The notes under the pieces were generated by a model. The model had not been told where the DNA came from and searched no databases. It saw only the letters and a program-made list of their open reading frames with translations. Made by a program: the position numbers and the translations under genes. From the NCBI GenBank assembly GCA_026394935.1, contig JAPLZR010000055.1:1-10849 (forward strand): a stretch of 10,849 bases of DNA. Direction: 5' to 3'. Below are positions 1 to 6,493 of this stretch, in pieces (position 1 is the first letter of the stretch; each line of letters opens with the position of its first letter). This DNA is from Candidatus Woesearchaeota archaeon (GTDB lineage: Archaea > Nanobdellota > Nanobdellia > Woesearchaeales > ARS49).

Positions 1-1710
1 AGGCATTTTCTTGATTTTTATTACGGTATTAATTTGTCGAGAGCGTTGACGAGCGCTATCAAGAATGCAGGGATGTTCAAGATTTTGAGCACTGGTCGTG
101 TTCAGGGTCCTGCTTTGAAGATTGTTGTTGACCGTGAGCGTGAGATTCAGGCTTTCAAGCCTACGCCTTACTGGCTGATTGAATTGCAGGCTAAAGAGCC
201 GGTTTTTGTTGCCTGGCACGAGGCTGACAAGTTCTGGGAGAAGGATAAGGCTGCTGGAGTGATGGATAAGGTGCAGAATGAGAAGAAGGGCAGGGTTGCA
301 GAGGTTAAGCGCGGTAGGTTCAACCAGAATCCTCCTGTTCCTTTTGATCTTACGAGCTTGCAGACAGAGGCTTATCGTTGTTTTGGTCTTAATCCGAGTG
401 TTACTCTTTCTATCGCGCAAGAGTTGTATACAAATGGTTGGATTTCTTATCCGCGTACGAGTTCTCAGCAGTTGCCTCCTAGTATTGGCTATCAGAAAAT
501 TCTCAAAAGTTTGGCAAAGCTGCCAGAGTATGCTGAACTTGCAAACATGTTGTTGAAAAAGTCAAAGCTTGTTCCTAACGACGGCAAGAAGACTGATCCC
601 GCCCACCCAGCTATTTTTCCTACTGGAATTTTGCCAAAGAGTCTTGAGGCTAGGCAGGCAAAAGTGTACGATATTGTTGTTAAGCGTTTCTTTGCAGTGT
701 TTGGCGAGCCTGCTGTTCGCGAGACTGTTATTGCAAGGATTGATGTTAAGGCTGAGATTTTCATTGCTAAGGGAACTCGCACTGTTGAGAAGAACTGGCA
801 CATTTTCTACGCTCCTTATGTGAAGCTTGAAGAGGTTGAGCTTCCTCAGATGAAAGATGGCGAAATTATCGCAATCAAGAAGTTTGTTTTGCATGACGAG
901 CAGACTCAGCCTCCGAAGAGGTATACTCCTGCCAGCTTGATTCGCGAGCTTGAAAAAAGGAATCTTGGCACTAAGGCCACTCGCGCTGAGATTATTGAGA
1001 CTTTGAAGAAAAGGAATTATGTTACTGGCGAGGCTTTGACTGTTACCCAACTCGGTATAGAGACTGTAGTTATTCTTGAGAAGTATTCTCCTGGTATTTT
1101 GGATGAAGAGCTTACCAAGCATTTTGAGTTGGATATGGAAGCTATTCGCGAGAATAAGAAGCATCGTGATGAGATTTTGAGCGAGGCAAAGGAGTTCCTT
1201 ACTAAATTGCTGGCCGAGTTTAAGTCTAAGGAAAAGCTGATTGGTGAGGAGTTGAAGAAGACTTTTGGTGAGACTAAAGCCACTATGACTACTGTTGGTC
1301 AATGTCACGTCTGCAAGACTGGTTCTTTGATTGTTCGTTTTGGCAAGTTTGGCAGGTTTATTGCCTGCGACAAGTATCCTGAGTGCAAGACTACTTTCAA
1401 ATTGCCTTCTTCCGGCATGGTTGAAGTTACCAAAAACGTCTGCTCTCATTGCAATTTCCCTGTGGTTAAGATAATTCGAAAGGCTAAGCGTCCTCAGGAG
1501 GTCTGCATTAATCTTGACTGTCCGAGCAAGGCTGTGCCTGCTTCTGTTGAAAAGCCGTGTTCTAAGTGCAAGGAGGGGACGATGGTTGTGAGAAAGAGCA
1601 TTTATGGAAGTTTCCTTGCCTGCAATCGTTTCCCTAAGTGCAGGTATATTGAGCGTATTCCTGGTGCAAACCAGAATGCAAAAAAGGATACTGAGAAGGG
1701 CAAGACCTGA
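1..1710 (+). CDS. topA: DNA topoisomerase I (type IA), C-terminal part, 5' end outside window
   Basis: Type IA topoisomerases relax negatively supercoiled DNA by cutting one strand through a tyrosine-5'-phosphate link. The frame is open from base 1 (residues RHFLDFYYGIN precede the first possible TTG start at 34), so this is a gene cut by the window edge, lacking its Toprim domain. Visible family motifs are LSTGRVQGPAL followed by VDREREI (about bases 88-150), the active-site motif WISYPRTSS with catalytic Tyr at 448-450 and Arg at 454-456, and GTKATRAEIIETL near 970-1005. The C-terminus carries three cysteine-rich ribbons, CHVC..CDKYPEC, CSHC..CINLDC and CSKC..CNRFPKC (about 1300-1650), the last two-thirds of which resemble archaeal TopA tails. 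It ends at TGA, 47 bases before the next gene. The catalytic and zinc-binding residues in the visible part are intact. Identification is secure; only the N-terminus is unseen. Confidence 0.95.
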   Translation, partial: RHFLDFYYGINLSRALTSAIKNAGMFKILSTGRVQGPALKIVVDREREIQAFKPTPYWLIELQAKEPVFVAWHEADKFWEKDKAAGVMDKVQNEKKGRVAEVKRGRFNQNPPVPFDLTSLQTEAYRCFGLNPSVTLSIAQELYTNGWISYPRTSSQQLPPSIGYQKILKSLAKLPEYAELANMLLKKSKLVPNDGKKTDPAHPAIFPTGILPKSLEARQAKVYDIVVKRFFAVFGEPAVRETVIARIDVKAEIFIAKGTRTVEKNWHIFYAPYVKLEEVELPQMKDGEIIAIKKFVLHDEQTQPPKRYTPASLIRELEKRNLGTKATRAEIIETLKKRNYVTGEALTVTQLGIETVVILEKYSPGILDEELTKHFELDMEAIRENKKHRDEILSEAKEFLTKLLAEFKSKEKLIGEELKKTFGETKATMTTVGQCHVCKTGSLIVRFGKFGRFIACDKYPECKTTFKLPSSGMVEVTKNVCSHCNFPVVKIIRKAKRPQEVCINLDCPSKAVPASVEKPCSKCKEGTMVVRKSIYGSFLACNRFPKCRYIERIPGANQNAKKDTEKGKT

Positions 1711-1727
1711 AAGTTTGAAAGCAAAAG

Positions 1728-1736
1728 TTCTTAAAT
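1728..1736 (+). promoter_or_regulatory. TATA box for the Lon-like protease gene
   Basis: The sequence ttcttaaat is centred about 26 bases before the ATG at 1758, the normal distance from an archaeal TATA box to the transcription start. The mRNA would therefore be leaderless, and indeed no Shine-Dalgarno sequence precedes the ATG. An alternative A/T-rich stretch at 1739-1747 lies too close to the start. Confidence 0.5.
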
Positions 1737-1757
1737 GGAATAAAAGTTATTGAGCTC

Positions 1758-3518
1758 ATGAAATGGGTGATTTTGTTTCTGTTGCTTGCTGTAGCAGTTG
1801 TAGCTCAGGATATTGTCAAGTCAGGCAGTATTACTTTGCTTGCTTTGACAGAGAGTGAAGGTGTTAAGGGCGGTACTGTTGCGAATTTGTATTTGGAATT
1901 AAGGACTGGTAGTGAGCGCGTGTTTTTGGAGACGTATCCTATGACAAAGGTTACTACTCAGGCTTCTTTGCGTTTTGCCCAGCAGGTTGCCTGCAAGCAG
2001 GTTGAGGTTGATTGTTCTAAGTATGATTTCCTGTTTACTATTCGTGCTTTGCCCGGTATTGTTGGCGGGCCTAGTGCTGGTGGTGCTGCGGCTTTGTTGA
2101 CTTCTGCGCTGTTGTTGAACAAGACCGTGCCCGATGATTTGGCTATGACTGGCACTATTAATAGCGGTGGCATTATTGGTCCTGTTGGCGGTTTGAAGTT
2201 CAAGGTTATGGCTGCCGCGAATAACAGCATCAAGCGAGTCTATCTTCCTGCAGGAACCAAGGACGTCAAAGAGGATGATAATACAACCATTGATCTTATA
2301 GAGTATGGCAGAGAGTTGAATCTGTCTGTCAGGGAAGTGACCACTCTTGGTGAAACTTTGGAGCTTGCTTTGGGTGTTCCTCAGGGGATTTCAAATGATT
2401 CTTTGCAGATTGAGGGCAGGTATAAGCGTATTATGCGCGAGGTTTCTGATGATTTGTGCCAGCGCACTGCTGATTTTCTTTCAAAGCCTTTGAAGGCAAA
2501 CTTGTCCTCGCTCAGCAATTTTACTGAGCGTGCTGCGCGCGACCAATCGCAGGGTGCTTATTATGCTGCCGCGTCGTATTGTTTCCGTGCTAACGTGGAT
2601 TACAAGCGGGCTTGGTATCAGGAGCAGAATTTTTCGAAAGCTCAATTAATCGATAAAGTTAAGGAATTGAAGAAGGAAACTGATACTGTGAATCAGGAAT
2701 TCGAATCAAAAAATATTTCCAGTTTGAGTGATGCTCAGACGCTTATGGCGGTTATGGAGCGTGTTGGCGATTCAAAAGATACTTTGGATAAGGTCTCAGA
2801 GGCATTGGACAGCAACAGTACTGACGTTGCGGGTGATATCGGTTATGCTGAAGAGCGCTTGTTTTCAGGCATTACCTGGGCGAGGTTTTTTGGTGACGAG
2901 CAGGGAATTGTTGTTGACCAGAATGGTTTGAAGTCAGTGTGCATTTCCAAGATTTCTGAGGCAGAGGAGCGTTATAATTACGTGAAGAGCATGATTCCTG
3001 AAGCTCTTGATGCAACTAGAGAAGACATTGACAGGGCGTATGTTTTGCTGGGCGATGGAAAATACATTACTTGTTTGTACGTCGCTTCTAAGTCAAAGGC
3101 AGAGGCTGATGTTTTGCTGAGCTTGATTGGTGTTGAAGAGGCTCGTTTTAATGAGATTATTAATTTGAAATTGGACATTGCCCGTCAGGCTTTGATTAAG
3201 GCTCAGAATAAGAATATTTTCCCGATTATCGCTTATAGTTATTACGAGTATGCTAATTCTTTGAAGGACTTTGACAGGATTTCGTCTTTGCTGTTTACTG
3301 AGTATGCTTTGGAACTGTCTAATTTGGACATTTACTTCAGGGAGGCGCCTCCTGTTGTGGCTCCAAAGCCTCCTGCTTTTGCAGTGCCCAAAGAAGTCTT
3401 TATCTTTGTTGTTGGCTTTGGTTTGGGAGGCTTGTTCTTTTTTGCTCTTACGAGGAGAAAAAGCCAGCCAGCGACCAAGATTTCTAGGAAGAGACTTTCA
3501 TCTAGAAGGTTATTTTAA
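1758..3518 (+). CDS. Secreted, membrane-anchored Lon-type (Ser-Lys dyad) protease
   Basis: This is a predicted extracytoplasmic serine protease with a Lon (S16-like) proteolytic domain but no AAA+ module. Residues 1-17 form a signal peptide (MKWVILFLLLAVAVVAQ). The protease fold lies at about 20-205: GGPSAGGAAALL supplies nucleophile Ser106, and MTGTINSGGIIGPVGGLKFK supplies Lys149, 43 residues later, exactly the Ser679-Lys722 spacing of E. coli Lon. Residues 210-545 are mostly helical and match no domain I recognise. A C-terminal membrane segment at about 548-566 is followed by a basic tail, giving an outside-facing body. Ten N-x-S/T sequons fit a glycosylated surface protein. It resembles the archaeal group COG1750 (predicted serine protease), as I recall it. 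The gene has its own promoter after topA and ends TAA. Substrate is unknown. Catalytic assignment is strong; the topology is inferred from hydrophobicity. Confidence 0.85.
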   Translation: MKWVILFLLLAVAVVAQDIVKSGSITLLALTESEGVKGGTVANLYLELRTGSERVFLETYPMTKVTTQASLRFAQQVACKQVEVDCSKYDFLFTIRALPGIVGGPSAGGAAALLTSALLLNKTVPDDLAMTGTINSGGIIGPVGGLKFKVMAAANNSIKRVYLPAGTKDVKEDDNTTIDLIEYGRELNLSVREVTTLGETLELALGVPQGISNDSLQIEGRYKRIMREVSDDLCQRTADFLSKPLKANLSSLSNFTERAARDQSQGAYYAAASYCFRANVDYKRAWYQEQNFSKAQLIDKVKELKKETDTVNQEFESKNISSLSDAQTLMAVMERVGDSKDTLDKVSEALDSNSTDVAGDIGYAEERLFSGITWARFFGDEQGIVVDQNGLKSVCISKISEAEERYNYVKSMIPEALDATREDIDRAYVLLGDGKYITCLYVASKSKAEADVLLSLIGVEEARFNEIINLKLDIARQALIKAQNKNIFPIIAYSYYEYANSLKDFDRISSLLFTEYALELSNLDIYFREAPPVVAPKPPAFAVPKEVFIFVVGFGLGGLFFFALTRRKSQPATKISRKRLSSRRLF

Positions 3519-3523
3519 ACCCT

Positions 3524-3547
3524 GCAGGCACTCTTGCGAGCGCCTGC
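3524..3547 (+). other. Small hairpin just after the protease gene
   Basis: Arms gcaggc (3524-3529) and gcctgc (3542-3547) can form a six-pair stem around a 12-base loop, five bases after the stop codon. No T-run follows it, so it is not a typical archaeal terminator. It might protect the mRNA 3' end or be chance. Confidence 0.3.
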
Positions 3548-3555
3548 GAGGGAAA

Positions 3556-3601
3556 AAGAGGTGATCTTGAAATCGGGTATAAGAATGCTTTATCGCCTCT
3601 T
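3556..3601 (+). other. Ten-pair stem-loop in the gap before the PLD gene
   Basis: aagaggtgat (3556-3565) pairs fully with atcgcctctt (3592-3601), with one G-U pair, enclosing 26 bases. ACA follows directly at 3602-3604. The position of ACA recalls an H/ACA guide RNA, but the loop is too short for a proper pseudouridylation pocket plus upper stem. The rest of the 195-base gap (3519-3713) holds only the neighbouring hairpin and the promoter. Confidence 0.3.
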
Positions 3602-3633
3602 ACACCCCTGTTACTACTCCTGTATAGTATATG

Positions 3634-3645
3634 ATATATTTAAAT
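3634..3645 (+). promoter_or_regulatory. TATA box for the PLD-family gene
   Basis: atatatttaaat is the strongest TATA-like sequence in the gap. A start near 3666-3670 would give a leader of roughly 45 bases before ATG 3714. That leader contains gaggtgg (3690-3696), a good Shine-Dalgarno match but 17 bases from the ATG, further than usual. A second A/T stretch at 3698-3705 is too close to the ATG to act as its promoter. Confidence 0.45.
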
Positions 3646-3713
3646 CTTTCGCTTTTCGACTACTACGGAGTGGCAACAGAAGGATTATAGAGGTGGTATT
3701 TATAAAGGGTTTT

Positions 3714-4598
3714 ATGGGTAAATGGGCTATTTTGCTGTTGCTGCTTGCCGGCTGTCTTACCGGTCTTATTGTCCGTGTTCCTGAGGAAACAGGGTCTATA
3801 GAGGCTTTTTTCTGCGATCAATCAGACTGCAGGCAGGTTTTTGAGGAAAAGACCAATTCTACGGCTTCTTTGTCCTGTGCTTTTTATCACGCAAATGATG
3901 CCTTTTTTGAGGTTCTTGAAGCCAGGAATGCCCGCTTGGTAGTGGACGAGGAGCATGATTTGCCTGGTGCTGTTAAGGAGTTTGGCTCGGGTCTTATGCA
4001 TAACAAGTTCTGCATAATCGACGGAGAGTATGTCTGGACTGGTTCCTGGAATCCTGCTCAGGAAATGACAATTCCTAATAATGTTGTTTTTGTCCAGAGT
4101 AAGACGCTGGCCAAGGCTTACCAGGCAGAGTTTGACGAGCTTTACAGTAAGGTCTTTCATAAGGGTGATTCTGCTCCTGGTTTAGTGAAGCTTAATGGCA
4201 ACCTTCTTGAGGCCTATTTTTGCCCTGAGGATGATTGTAAAGGGCACGTTTTGAAGGTCTTGGATAGTGCAAAGAGTTCTATTCATTTTATGACGTTCTC
4301 TTTTACTGATGATGATATTGGTGACTTGCTGGTTGAGAAAAAGGGCAGGGGTGTTGACGTTCGCGGGCTGTTCGACCCGAGAAAGGACAAGTACAGCGAG
4401 TACGATAAACTGAAGGATGTTTCAAAGGTTGTCAAGATTCATCATAAGGTGTTTGTCGTCGATGGAAATACTGTGATTACTGGCAGCTACAATCCTACGA
4501 AGAACGGCAATGAGGAGAATGATGAGAATGTCATGATTATCCGTGATGCGGATATTGCTCAGTTGTTTGAGAAGGAGTTTGCCCGCTTATTTGATTAA
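3714..4598 (+). CDS. Exported phospholipase-D-superfamily protein with two HKD motifs
   Basis: PLD-superfamily enzymes hydrolyse or transfer phosphodiester bonds in phospholipids or nucleic acids. From ATG 3714 the product is 294 residues; the frame is open back to 3534, but only this start places a signal sequence (MGKWAILLLLLAGC) at the N-terminus. LLAGC at 10-14 could be a lipobox. Lobe 1 has H96, K98 and D103 (HNKFCIIDG, then GSWN); lobe 2 has H243, K245 and D250 (HHKVFVVDG, then GSYN). Each lobe opens with a matching element, EAFFCDQSDC and EAYFCPEDDC, whose paired cysteines (C34/C39, C170/C175) may form disulfides and point to internal duplication. Both active-site motifs are complete. 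Its last 12 bases overlap the convergent gene. Whether it is a nuclease, lipase or cardiolipin-type transferase cannot be told from sequence. Confidence 0.85.
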   Translation: MGKWAILLLLLAGCLTGLIVRVPEETGSIEAFFCDQSDCRQVFEEKTNSTASLSCAFYHANDAFFEVLEARNARLVVDEEHDLPGAVKEFGSGLMHNKFCIIDGEYVWTGSWNPAQEMTIPNNVVFVQSKTLAKAYQAEFDELYSKVFHKGDSAPGLVKLNGNLLEAYFCPEDDCKGHVLKVLDSAKSSIHFMTFSFTDDDIGDLLVEKKGRGVDVRGLFDPRKDKYSEYDKLKDVSKVVKIHHKVFVVDGNTVITGSYNPTKNGNEENDENVMIIRDADIAQLFEKEFARLFD

Positions 4599-4982
4599 GT
4601 CGTGTTTTTTGAGAATTACCTTCAGTTTTTCAAAGTCCGGTGATTCTTTGAATGTTCTTAATTGTTCGTCTGGCAGTTGTTTTACCACGCTGAGCGCTAT
4701 TTTGGATATTTCTTTCATGTCTTCTGTCATGTCTTCTACCTGCATTCTTGTTTGCAGTAGTTCTTCGTTTAGTGGTTCTTCTTTTTTGAAGAGTTTTGCC
4801 AGCATTCCTTCTTTTGGTTCTTGTTTGGCTTCTTCCTCGTAGACTTCTACTTCTTCCGGCATTTCCACTTTTTCTTGTTTTTTCGGAAGGAATTTTTGGA
4901 AGAATGCTTTTATGTTGAATCCTGCTCGTTTTCTTGCGCGCAGGTACTCTTCCATTTCTCTTTCAAATTCTTCTTTGTGCAT
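4587..4982 (-). CDS. Small acidic helical protein, conserved hypothetical
   Basis: I do not recognise a named family, although the C-terminal part (ALSVVKQLPDEQLRTFKES then FEKLKVILKKHDLIK) feels familiar from uncharacterised DPANN archaeal proteins. The 131-residue product has no signal peptide, membrane span or cysteine, so it is probably cytosolic. Residues 1-35 are a charged helix (EEFEREMEEYLRARKRAGF), 36-75 are Glu/Lys/Pro-rich and probably flexible, and 76-131 look helical, ending in a compact conserved-looking unit. ATG at 4980-4982 fits a TATA box 26 bases upstream. The 3' end overlaps the PLD-family gene by 12 bases in convergent orientation, so no functional link is implied. Its lysine- and glutamate-rich coding content and matched promoter argue that it is real. 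Confidence 0.7.
   Translation of the reverse strand: MHKEEFEREMEEYLRARKRAGFNIKAFFQKFLPKKQEKVEMPEEVEVYEEEAKQEPKEGMLAKLFKKEEPLNEELLQTRMQVEDMTEDMKEISKIALSVVKQLPDEQLRTFKESPDFEKLKVILKKHDLIK
4605..4610 (+). terminator. Possible T-run terminator of the PLD-family gene
   Basis: A run of six T lies seven bases after the stop codon, inside the convergent gene. Archaeal RNA polymerase can stop at such runs without a hairpin. T-rich stretches are common on this strand, so support is modest. Confidence 0.3.
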
Positions 4983-5003
4983 ACAATTCCTGAACAGAAC
5001 AAG

Positions 5004-5013
5004 CTATAAAAAG
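5004..5013 (-). promoter_or_regulatory. TATA box for the small acidic protein gene
   Basis: Read on the minus strand, ctttttatag is centred 26 bases before the ATG at 4982, predicting a leaderless mRNA. It is flanked by aagc and gctt arms, and the plus strand reads ctataaaaag, so the element could in principle also start transcription rightward into the gap. Confidence 0.6.
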
Positions 5014-5116
5014 CTTTTGGAGACTGCAGGGGTCTAAAGGGGGATGGCGGTGGAGTCTAGGCTACGCAACAATGCCAGGTAAACCTATTTTAAGAGTCTT
5101 TTCAGTCGTTTGAAGT
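5014..5116. other. Intergenic stretch without an identified gene
   Basis: This part of the 161-base gap (4983-5143) is locally G-rich (around 5025-5055) and more GC-rich than its surroundings. It contains short complementary pieces (agact at 5022-5026 and agtct near 5053) but no long stem. I found no tRNA, no box C/D or H/ACA pattern and no convincing ORF. A small RNA started from the TATA element at 5004-5013 is possible but unsupported. Confidence 0.35.
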
Positions 5117-5143
5117 CAAAAAAATAATTAAAAATTAAAAAAA
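5117..5143 (-). terminator. T-rich terminator of the lipoprotein gene
   Basis: Immediately after the TAG stop, the minus strand reads a nearly unbroken series of T-runs (T7, T5 and T7 interrupted by A/AA). This matches the intrinsic T-run termination known for archaeal RNA polymerase. Confidence 0.6.
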
Positions 5144-6016
5144 CTATCTGTAAAATGTTTCGTCGGATGGAATTTCGCTCTTGCTTCTGTGCATTATGTC
5201 AACATCTCTTACTTTGTCTGTTGTTACTTGTTCATAACTGTATCTTGCAAGTAGCTGGTTTCCTTTTTTCTCGTCTGCTCTTAAGACAAGCCCGTTTCCT
5301 GGATCGATGCTCAGCTCGATTTCAGGTGTTTCATTGAATCTGACAAACACTGTCGCTCTTCCTTCTATGTAGTATTTGTTTTCTTCTAGTAGGCTTGGTT
5401 CTCTGTCCAGGTATGTTAAGAGCCAGTCTTCTGGCAGCAGTATGCTGTAGTCGTCGTATGGCGCAGGATATGCCAGATCGTACAGTTCTAATTGTGCGCA
5501 TTGTTTGTTTAATTGAGCCGTGTGCCCTTCGCAGTAGGCTATTGCTGTTTTTGCTGTTTTGTCAACGTATATTGTGTCGTAATAATATAGGTTTTTTTCT
5601 ACGTCTCCGAATTTTGCTTTGCTGACTGTTTGTGGTGCGCTTAGTATTATTTTGTATTTTGTGCCTTTTGTGTAATAGTGGTCTCCTTTGTATATGAAGT
5701 CGTATCCTGTTACTTTTGCGAATTTGTCCAGGAATCTGTACATTCTTGTGCGTGTTTGTGCTGGAGAGGTTGTTTCTTCTTTGACTTCTTCTTTTGCTTC
5801 TGGCTGCTCTGTTTCTATTTCTTGTTGTTCTGTTTTTGGCTGTTCTGTCTCATTTGCTTCTTTAGCCGGCTCGGTTGCATTTTTTTGTTCAGCTGCAGCA
5901 GGCTCTGCCGCTTTTAGCTGTTCTGCTGTCTCATTTGCTTTGATGTCTTTTTTTTCTTCTTGAGCGCATGCTGCAAGAATGAGTAATATTGCCACGATTA
6001 TTGGTATGTATTTCAT
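5144..6016 (-). CDS. Putative lipoprotein with acidic Ala/Pro/Glu linker, unknown function
   Basis: The function is not recognised. The frame is open to 6292, but ATG 6016 is the likely start because it yields a signal peptide MKYIPIIVAILLILAAC with lipobox LAAC (Cys17) and has a TATA box 26 bases upstream. The 290-residue product has three parts. The first is the signal sequence. The second is a low-complexity linker at about 18-85 rich in Glu, Ala, Lys, Pro and Thr with repeated NETxx and TEQPxx units. The third is a globular C-terminal domain at about 86-290. That domain contains two cysteines (AYCEG and KQCAQ) that could form a disulfide, and many aromatic residues. Four N-x-S/T sequons fit an exterior location. 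It probably sits on the outer membrane face as a binding or structural protein. It is divergent from the NUDIX gene and shares a 75-base promoter region. Confidence 0.75.
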   Translation of the reverse strand: MKYIPIIVAILLILAACAQEEKKDIKANETAEQLKAAEPAAAEQKNATEPAKEANETEQPKTEQQEIETEQPEAKEEVKEETTSPAQTRTRMYRFLDKFAKVTGYDFIYKGDHYYTKGTKYKIILSAPQTVSKAKFGDVEKNLYYYDTIYVDKTAKTAIAYCEGHTAQLNKQCAQLELYDLAYPAPYDDYSILLPEDWLLTYLDREPSLLEENKYYIEGRATVFVRFNETPEIELSIDPGNGLVLRADEKKGNQLLARYSYEQVTTDKVRDVDIMHRSKSEIPSDETFYR

Positions 6017-6037
6017 GGTATTGTTTTTTTGGCAGTT

Positions 6038-6047
6038 CTTTATAAGC
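6038..6047 (-). promoter_or_regulatory. TATA box for the lipoprotein gene
   Basis: gcttataaag on the minus strand is centred about 26 bases before ATG 6016. The 5' end of the mRNA would fall at or next to the start codon, and no Shine-Dalgarno sequence is present, so the transcript is predicted leaderless. Confidence 0.65.
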
Positions 6048-6056
6048 TTTATTGTG

Positions 6057-6072
6057 AACATTTTTAAATGTT
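6057..6072. promoter_or_regulatory. Inverted repeat over the NUDIX TATA box: candidate operator
   Basis: aacattt and aaatgtt form a perfect seven-base inverted repeat with a two-base spacer. The repeat contains tttttaaat, the TATA box lying 26 bases before ATG 6092, and is 10 bases from the divergent lipoprotein TATA box. A dimeric repressor bound here would block TBP at the NUDIX-PolX promoter and perhaps at both. The TATA role is well placed; the operator role is inference, since A/T-rich TATA elements are often partly palindromic. Confidence 0.45.
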
Positions 6073-6091
6073 GCAATATGTTTTTTGCCGT

Positions 6092-6493
6092 ATGCAGGAA
6101 AAGAGTGCTGGTATTATTGTTGTTAATGATGGTAAGTTCTTGTTGCTTCTTTATGATGCAGGTCATTGGGATTTTCCTAAAGGTCATATTGAGAAGGATG
6201 AGTCTTCTGAGCAGGCTGCTTTGCGTGAGCTGAAAGAGGAGACTGGTATTTCTGATGCTGTAATCCTGCCGGGATTTTCGGAAAATATTCATTATTTTTT
6301 CAAGAAAGAGGGAAAGCTCATTTCAAAGGAGGTTGTGTTTTTTGCTGCAAGGACAAAGACTTTTGATGTTAAGCTGTCTTTTGAGCACAAAGATTTTATT
6401 TGGCTTCCCTTTAATGATGCTTTGGCTAAGTTAACTTATAAGAATGCGAAGGAGGTTTTGAGAAAAGCAGAGGAACATGTCAAAAAATCGTGA
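6092..6493 (+). CDS. NUDIX hydrolase, Ap4A-hydrolase-like
   Basis: NUDIX enzymes cleave nucleoside diphosphates linked to another moiety. This 133-residue protein has a perfect NUDIX box, GX5EX7REUXEEXGU, spelled GHIEKDESSEQAALRELKEE followed by TGI; the metal-binding glutamates (REL-K-EE) are intact. WDFPKGH just before the box is typical of the diadenosine tetraphosphate hydrolase (MutT/NUDT2) branch, so Ap4A or a related dinucleotide is the best guess for substrate. ATG 6092 (MQEKSAGIIVV) is preferred over 6068 because a TATA box lies 26 bases before it and the NUDIX fold begins at KSAGII. The gene overlaps the PolX gene by 17 bases in another frame, a sign of co-transcription. Substrate specificity is inferred from resemblance; family membership is certain. 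Confidence 0.9.
   Translation: MQEKSAGIIVVNDGKFLLLLYDAGHWDFPKGHIEKDESSEQAALRELKEETGISDAVILPGFSENIHYFFKKEGKLISKEVVFFAARTKTFDVKLSFEHKDFIWLPFNDALAKLTYKNAKEVLRKAEEHVKKS

Noticed and set aside
562..1449. Long open frame on the minus strand inside topA (295 codons)
   Set aside because: It is antisense to well-conserved topA motifs, has no domain resemblance, and arises because the topA codon choice leaves few stops on the other strand.
3556..3604. H/ACA guide RNA
   Set aside because: The enclosed 26 bases cannot hold both a guide pocket and an upper stem with a kink-turn or kink-loop, so only a generic stem-loop is listed.
3534..3713. N-terminal extension of the PLD-family frame
   Set aside because: Using the earlier start would bury the signal peptide 60 residues inside and put the promoter and hairpin inside coding sequence.
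6017..6292. N-terminal extension of the lipoprotein frame
   Set aside because: It would run antisense through the NUDIX gene and its promoter and displace the clear lipoprotein signal sequence.
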